From an uncultured Prevotella sp. (GTDB lineage: Bacteria; Bacteroidota; Bacteroidia; Bacteroidales; Bacteroidaceae): a stretch of DNA of 64,000 bases. The position numbers and the translations under genes are program-made. The stretch is from NCBI GenBank assembly GCA_947170265.1, contig CAMVSV010000006.1, forward strand, positions 27,061 to 91,060, given 5' to 3'. The notes below the pieces were generated by a model. It saw only the letters and a list, made by a program, of their open reading frames with translations. It made no database searches and was not told where the DNA came from. This document shows, in pieces, positions 59,823 through 64,000 of the stretch (its first letter is position 1; every line of letters begins with the position of its first letter).

Positions 59823-62800
59823 TTATTTGTAAATTTTCTTTATTTCCACGTTCTTGTAATAGTGCAGGAGTATGTCTCTGTAGGAGAACCCTTTCTCGCC
59901 CATCACGGCAGCTCCAATCTGGCAAAGGCCCACGCCATGTCCCCATCCTCGTCCTTTTATCACGAAGGTGGTGGCATCGCCGTTGCTTCCGTGCTGGTGT
60001 TTCTCCACGGTGAAGTTGCTGCTGAGCAGGTGTGTGGCGCTCAGGGCGCGTCTTATCTCCAGCTCTTTTCCTATGATGAACGACATTTTCTCACCCACGA
60101 TCTTCAATCGCCATATCCTGCCGCTCTTGCCGCGTGAGAGCGGTTCAAGGGCGATGATGCGTCCGAAATCCATCTTCAGCTTCTCACTCACGAGGCGCGA
60201 GAGCTCTTCCTGACTGTATTCCACGGTCCAGTCGTAGTAGTCGGTCGTTTCCTGGTCATAGTCGTTGAGCACCTGTTTCAATATGCTTTTGTCTGCCATG
60301 GCGCAATAGGGGTCAGCCACCGAGAGAAGATACGACTTTGGCTTGTCTTCCCAACAATACTGGAACTCCTCGGTCTGTCCGCCGCAGCACTTTGAGAAGC
60401 GTGCGTCGCAGATGCCTTCTTCTGCCATGAGCACCTGCCCGCGTGTCTTCTTCACGGCCTCTTCCACCTTCGGGTTTCCGGCGTGTGTTATGCCTTGGTA
60501 GCGCTGGCAGTGGTCGTCGGCACACACGTCGAAGATGCCATGGTCTTCGCGGTCATACCATCTTATGATTTCGTCGTCTTTCTTTATGAACGAGAAGAAG
60601 CCGTTGTGCTCACCTTCCACAGTCTGCTGTCGTTTCTCCATCTGTGCTATGAGCCACGAACGTGAAATCACGGCATGTGCCTTCAGCAGTTCGAGCGATG
60701 CGTTCTGACTCATCTCGCTCGAGATGACGCTCATGAGATAGTCTTCCACGCGCAGCTCGTTGATGGCGCAGATACTGTCGGAGTCTACCACGAGATGGAG
60801 TGTTCCGCGGAAGGTCTGCCGCTGCCGCCGCTGCCAGTGGAAGTCCACGCCTATCATCACGTCCTCAATAGAGAACGAGGCATCGCGTTGCTTGGGAATG
60901 AACACCAGTTCCCTGTACTGGTTGCCGTTCCATAGTATGCCTCCCTCGCTGAATGCCACGGTCTGTTCGCCGGTGATGGTCTCTCCCTTGGCAAGATAGG
61001 CGTTGTTGAGCGTGAAGCGTATGGTCTGTGCACTCACTATCCCTACTGTGACCGTGGGTTCTGCCTCATAGTAAGAGGCGGCGGCATGCTGGTCATCGCA
61101 GTTTTTTATACGTTCAGCCACGCCTCTCATCTGCTCGGGCGTGAGGCTTATCTCTGCGAGAATGTCCTGCATGCGTTGAGTGGTCAGCTTCTCAAAATCG
61201 TCGGGACGTGCAGTGATAACCAATCCTGCCATGTCGAGGGCTCCCGGACTTATCATCAGCTGGCTGTCGTCGGTGGCATAGTAACAGTCGGGACGGTGCT
61301 TGCGTCGTGGCAGCACCACGCTGACATAGGCATTGTCGGTACGCCATGCCACGATGTTCATCATCGGCTCGTCGTCATGGGCATCATTAGGCAGCGCATG
61401 GTAGAGCATTCCGAAGAGCTTGCTGCCACTCTCGGCAGTGGTGCTCTTCACGGCATAGGCAGCGCAGGCATAGTCGTTGACCATCGAGAGCGTGCTGCCG
61501 TCGGGCAGCTCAGCCAGTGTCTCCATGCTGCGGCTGAGGCGTTGCCATGTATGTTGCAGGGGCACCACCCCCGAGGTTCCAGCTTGGAAGTGCATGTGGT
61601 CGGGAGCCGATGCTCCGCACTTGGGACCGTTGTAGAACACCATCAGCTCGGGATAGGCATCGAGCAGGCTATATATCTCTCTGTAGTTGTCGTAGATGCG
61701 CTGTGGCTGATGTCTGAGCGACGGTATGGTGAAGTGCATGGGTAGTATGGGGAAGGGGTTCACCAGCAGTTCAAAATCGTTGTCGATGACTCTGGTGAAC
61801 TGGCTCTCAGGGCGATTCTTGGCACAGAGGAAGCAGGGACGCTGCTCAATGGTCTTCTTGTCAATCCTGGCACCGGTGCTCACCATGCGTGCGGGGTTGA
61901 ACTGAACGCGCCAGTCGGCGAGGTCGTCATCGAGTTGTTTCACCTGCACCTTCTGCAAATCAAGGAAACGCTGCCCGGCATCATCCCACACCTCTATCTG
62001 CCTGATGAAGAAACGCTGCAGGCTACTGTCTGACGTGGTGTCGAGCTGCCCGCTTGCCAACTGTTTCCTGGCAGCAAGCTCAATGGTTCTCAAACGGTCT
62101 TTATAGAGATTGTTGGCATTGATCTTGTCGAGGCTGAGGGCGGCATCGCTGTTGCCTCCCCATCGGCGGCATAGGTAGAGCTCGTCGTAGATCCTGCCTA
62201 TGCGGTAGCGACGGCTGAAGGCGAGTCCCATGGCATAGTCTTCGCCATAGCTGGTGTTGGGGAACTTCAGCTGTCGGGCTATGGGTGTGAAGAAGGCGCG
62301 TGGTGCTCCGAGCCCGTTTATTCGCAGGGCATTGTTGGGACCGTTGTCGTCGGTCCACTCGCGATGGTCGATGAGTCCGGGAGGAAGGGTGTTGAGGTTG
62401 AAGTCGCACATGCGGTAGGAGCCAACAATCATTGCAGCATGCTGGGCATAGAAGGCATCCACTATGCGTTGCAGGGTCTTGGGCGAGGAGTAGAGGTCGT
62501 CGCTGTCGAGCTGCACGGCAAAGCGTCCGCAGCGCGGGTCACCGAGGGCAACGTTCCAGCAACCTCCTATGCCGAGGTCGCGACGCTCGGGTGTGATGTG
62601 CAGCAGCCTGCGGTCTTTCCTTGCGAGCTCGGCGAGTATCGTGGTGGTGCCATCGGTAGAGTGGTTGTCCACCACTATCACGTTGAAAGGGAAGGTGGTT
62701 TTCTGGGATAGTGCTGACTCCACGGCATCGCGTATGGTCTTCTCGCGGTTAAACACCGGAATGACCACGCTTGCCTCAAGGTCGAACTCCTGCTCCCCAA

Positions 62801-63560
62801 AGTCGGGTTCCTGATAGTATGCCGTGTCGACGAGAGCACCTATGGTGCGCAGGTGATGGGTAGCAGCATGCTCCATCTCTATCTGCACCTCTCGGTTGCG
62901 AGGGTTGACATAGTCAAACTGTTTCTCGCCGCTGGCTCTGAGGTCGAGCTCCTCCTCTGTATACAGGTATTCGTTGAGGTGAACCACACTGCCCTCGCGG
63001 CTGAGGAAGAGTCGCAGGTCATACCATCCGGCATAACTGTAGCCACGGCTCTGCGACGATGCCGTGTCGCCCATGGCAGCCTCAGCGTCACGCTGATAGC
63101 GTTTGAGACCCTCGCCACTGAGAAGCACCACCGACCCGAAGTCGAAGTCGTCACGAAGGCTGCCCTCCTGATAGTCAATCACGGGGTGCTTAACCACAGC
63201 AGAGTTCTCCACGCTGTAGTGATCACCATAGACGAGCATCGCACCGGTGTCGGCAGCCACACGCACCATGCGTTCCACGGCACAGTAGCCGAGTGTGAGC
63301 GGGGTGTGCTTCATATACAGAAGAGCATACTCCGATGTCACCATGCTCGCCATGCTGCACATGGTGCTTGCGGAGAGCAGCTGGTCAACAACCAAGAACG
63401 AGCAGTGGTCGGGAACGGTATGGCCTTTGGCAAAAGCCTCCGACACCAACAAGAATACATGCTCCACAGCCTTGCACTGCCGCAGCTGAGCCACCAACGG
63501 CTCTGCCACAAGCATGTCGCTGCAAGGCAGGAAACAGTCAACAAATCCTTTCTTCAACAT
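59823..63560 (-). CDS. Fusion protein: glycosyltransferase family 2, DUF4922 (HIT/GalT-like), SpoIID/LytB
   Basis: GT2: [24 protein letters not shown]...[12 protein letters not shown]4922: [15 protein letters not shown]...[10 protein letters not shown] (HxHxQ); Spo[37 protein letters not shown]...[18 protein letters not shown]. Confidence 0.9.
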   Translation of the reverse strand: MLKKGFVDCFLPCSDMLVAEPLVAQLRQCKAVEHVFLLVSEAFAKGHTVPDHCSFLVVDQLLSASTMCSMASMVTSEYALLYMKHTPLTLGYCAVERMVRVAADTGAMLVYGDHYSVENSAVVKHPVIDYQEGSLRDDFDFGSVVLLSGEGLKRYQRDAEAAMGDTASSQSRGYSYAGWYDLRLFLSREGSVVHLNEYLYTEEELDLRASGEKQFDYVNPRNREVQIEMEHAATHHLRTIGALVDTAYYQEPDFGEQEFDLEASVVIPVFNREKTIRDAVESALSQKTTFPFNVIVVDNHSTDGTTTILAELARKDRRLLHITPERRDLGIGGCWNVALGDPRCGRFAVQLDSDDLYSSPKTLQRIVDAFYAQHAAMIVGSYRMCDFNLNTLPPGLIDHREWTDDNGPNNALRINGLGAPRAFFTPIARQLKFPNTSYGEDYAMGLAFSRRYRIGRIYDELYLCRRWGGNSDAALSLDKINANNLYKDRLRTIELAARKQLASGQLDTTSDSSLQRFFIRQIEVWDDAGQRFLDLQKVQVKQLDDDLADWRVQFNPARMVSTGARIDKKTIEQRPCFLCAKNRPESQFTRVIDNDFELLVNPFPILPMHFTIPSLRHQPQRIYDNYREIYSLLDAYPELMVFYNGPKCGASAPDHMHFQAGTSGVVPLQHTWQRLSRSMETLAELPDGSTLSMVNDYACAAYAVKSTTAESGSKLFGMLYHALPNDAHDDEPMMNIVAWRTDNAYVSVVLPRRKHRPDCYYATDDSQLMISPGALDMAGLVITARPDDFEKLTTQRMQDILAEISLTPEQMRGVAERIKNCDDQHAAASYYEAEPTVTVGIVSAQTIRFTLNNAYLAKGETITGEQTVAFSEGGILWNGNQYRELVFIPKQRDASFSIEDVMIGVDFHWQRRQRQTFRGTLHLVVDSDSICAINELRVEDYLMSVISSEMSQNASLELLKAHAVISRSWLIAQMEKRQQTVEGEHNGFFSFIKKDDEIIRWYDREDHGIFDVCADDHCQRYQGITHAGNPKVEEAVKKTRGQVLMAEEGICDARFSKCCGGQTEEFQYCWEDKPKSYLLSVADPYCAMADKSILKQVLNDYDQETTDYYDWTVEYSQEELSRLVSEKLKMDFGRIIALEPLSRGKSGRIWRLKIVGEKMSFIIGKELEIRRALSATHLLSSNFTVEKHQHGSNGDATTFVIKGRGWGHGVGLCQIGAAVMGEKGFSYRDILLHYYKNVEIKKIYK

Positions 63561-63916
63561 AGTTTCACTTTCTTATTACATGCAAAAGTAGCATTTTTCA
63601 CGCATTTTCCACCACTACTGTCCTACCTTTTTCCCACCTTTTCCACCTTTTTTATATAATATAGCCTCTTGCCATAACCCAATCTGCATGTAAATGGCAC
63701 GTTGTTGTCGCATCACAGATGCTCATATTCCAAGGTGTCGGATTGCAAAACATGAGCGGTCGAAAGATTTCCATTGAATATAAGGATTTTCAATCATAGA
63801 TAACCTTGTCAATATGGAAGTGACTTCATGGTGTTTGTCACCCAGAATGGGCAGTGAGCAGTCAGCCCCTTTCGGGGCGTACCAATCCGAGAAACGCTGT
63901 CCTTATGGGCAGGAGT

Positions 63917-63961
63917 GAGTTGGGCTGGATTGAGTTGGGCTGGATTGAGTTGGGCTGGATT
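63917..63961 (+). repeat. 15-bp tandem repeat, 3 perfect copies
   Basis: GAGTTGGGCTGGATT x3. Confidence 0.9.
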
Positions 63962-63999
63962 TGCAATCCAGCCCCTATGAATATTAGGATTTGCAATCC
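63952..63999. repeat. REP-like hairpins
   Basis: GGGCTGGATT-TGC-AATCCAGCCC (63952-63974) and GGATT-TGC-AATCC (63987-63999). Confidence 0.7.
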
Positions 64000-64000
64000 G

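Overview
The window is a chromosomal segment from a Bacteroidales genome, probably Prevotella-like. That placement is an inference from gene content and from many TTTG-N19/20-TAnnTTTG promoters. Most of it is housekeeping: ilvD-ilvB-ilvN, a VOR-type 2-oxoacid:ferredoxin oxidoreductase operon, folD, ffh, a Phe/Tyr biosynthesis operon (pheA, aminotransferase, DAHP synthase-chorismate mutase, tyrA), aroC, pyrD/pyrK, holA, aguA/aguB, a copper-type P-type ATPase, wecB, an SPFH/NfeD pair with an M48 peptidase nearby, and several envelope proteins. The accessory part is a type I restriction-modification island at about 20.5-30.2 kb. It contains hsdM, a DUF1016/YhcG-family nuclease, two unknown genes, hsdS, fic and hsdR. 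The observations I rate highest are: (1) a 25-aa leader peptide, MNINFAYFYGFYFYFAGNCEAGRCA, followed by mutually exclusive antiterminator and terminator hairpins just upstream of pheA, i.e. a ribosome-mediated Phe/Tyr attenuator absent from the ORF track; (2) a 1245-aa fusion of glycosyltransferase-2, DUF4922/HIT-like and SpoIID/LytB domains with no visible signal peptide; (3) a 19-bp perfect direct repeat flanking the whole R-M island, and a second duplicated segment carrying the hsdS start that flanks an inner 2.2-kb cassette; (4) two intergenic arrays with the same 22-bp period and palindromic core but unrelated sequences; (5) a compact promoter, 34-aa ORF and terminator unit at 55.9-56.2 kb. 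No rRNA, tRNA, CRISPR array or transposase gene was recognised. All calls come from reading the sequence without database searches.
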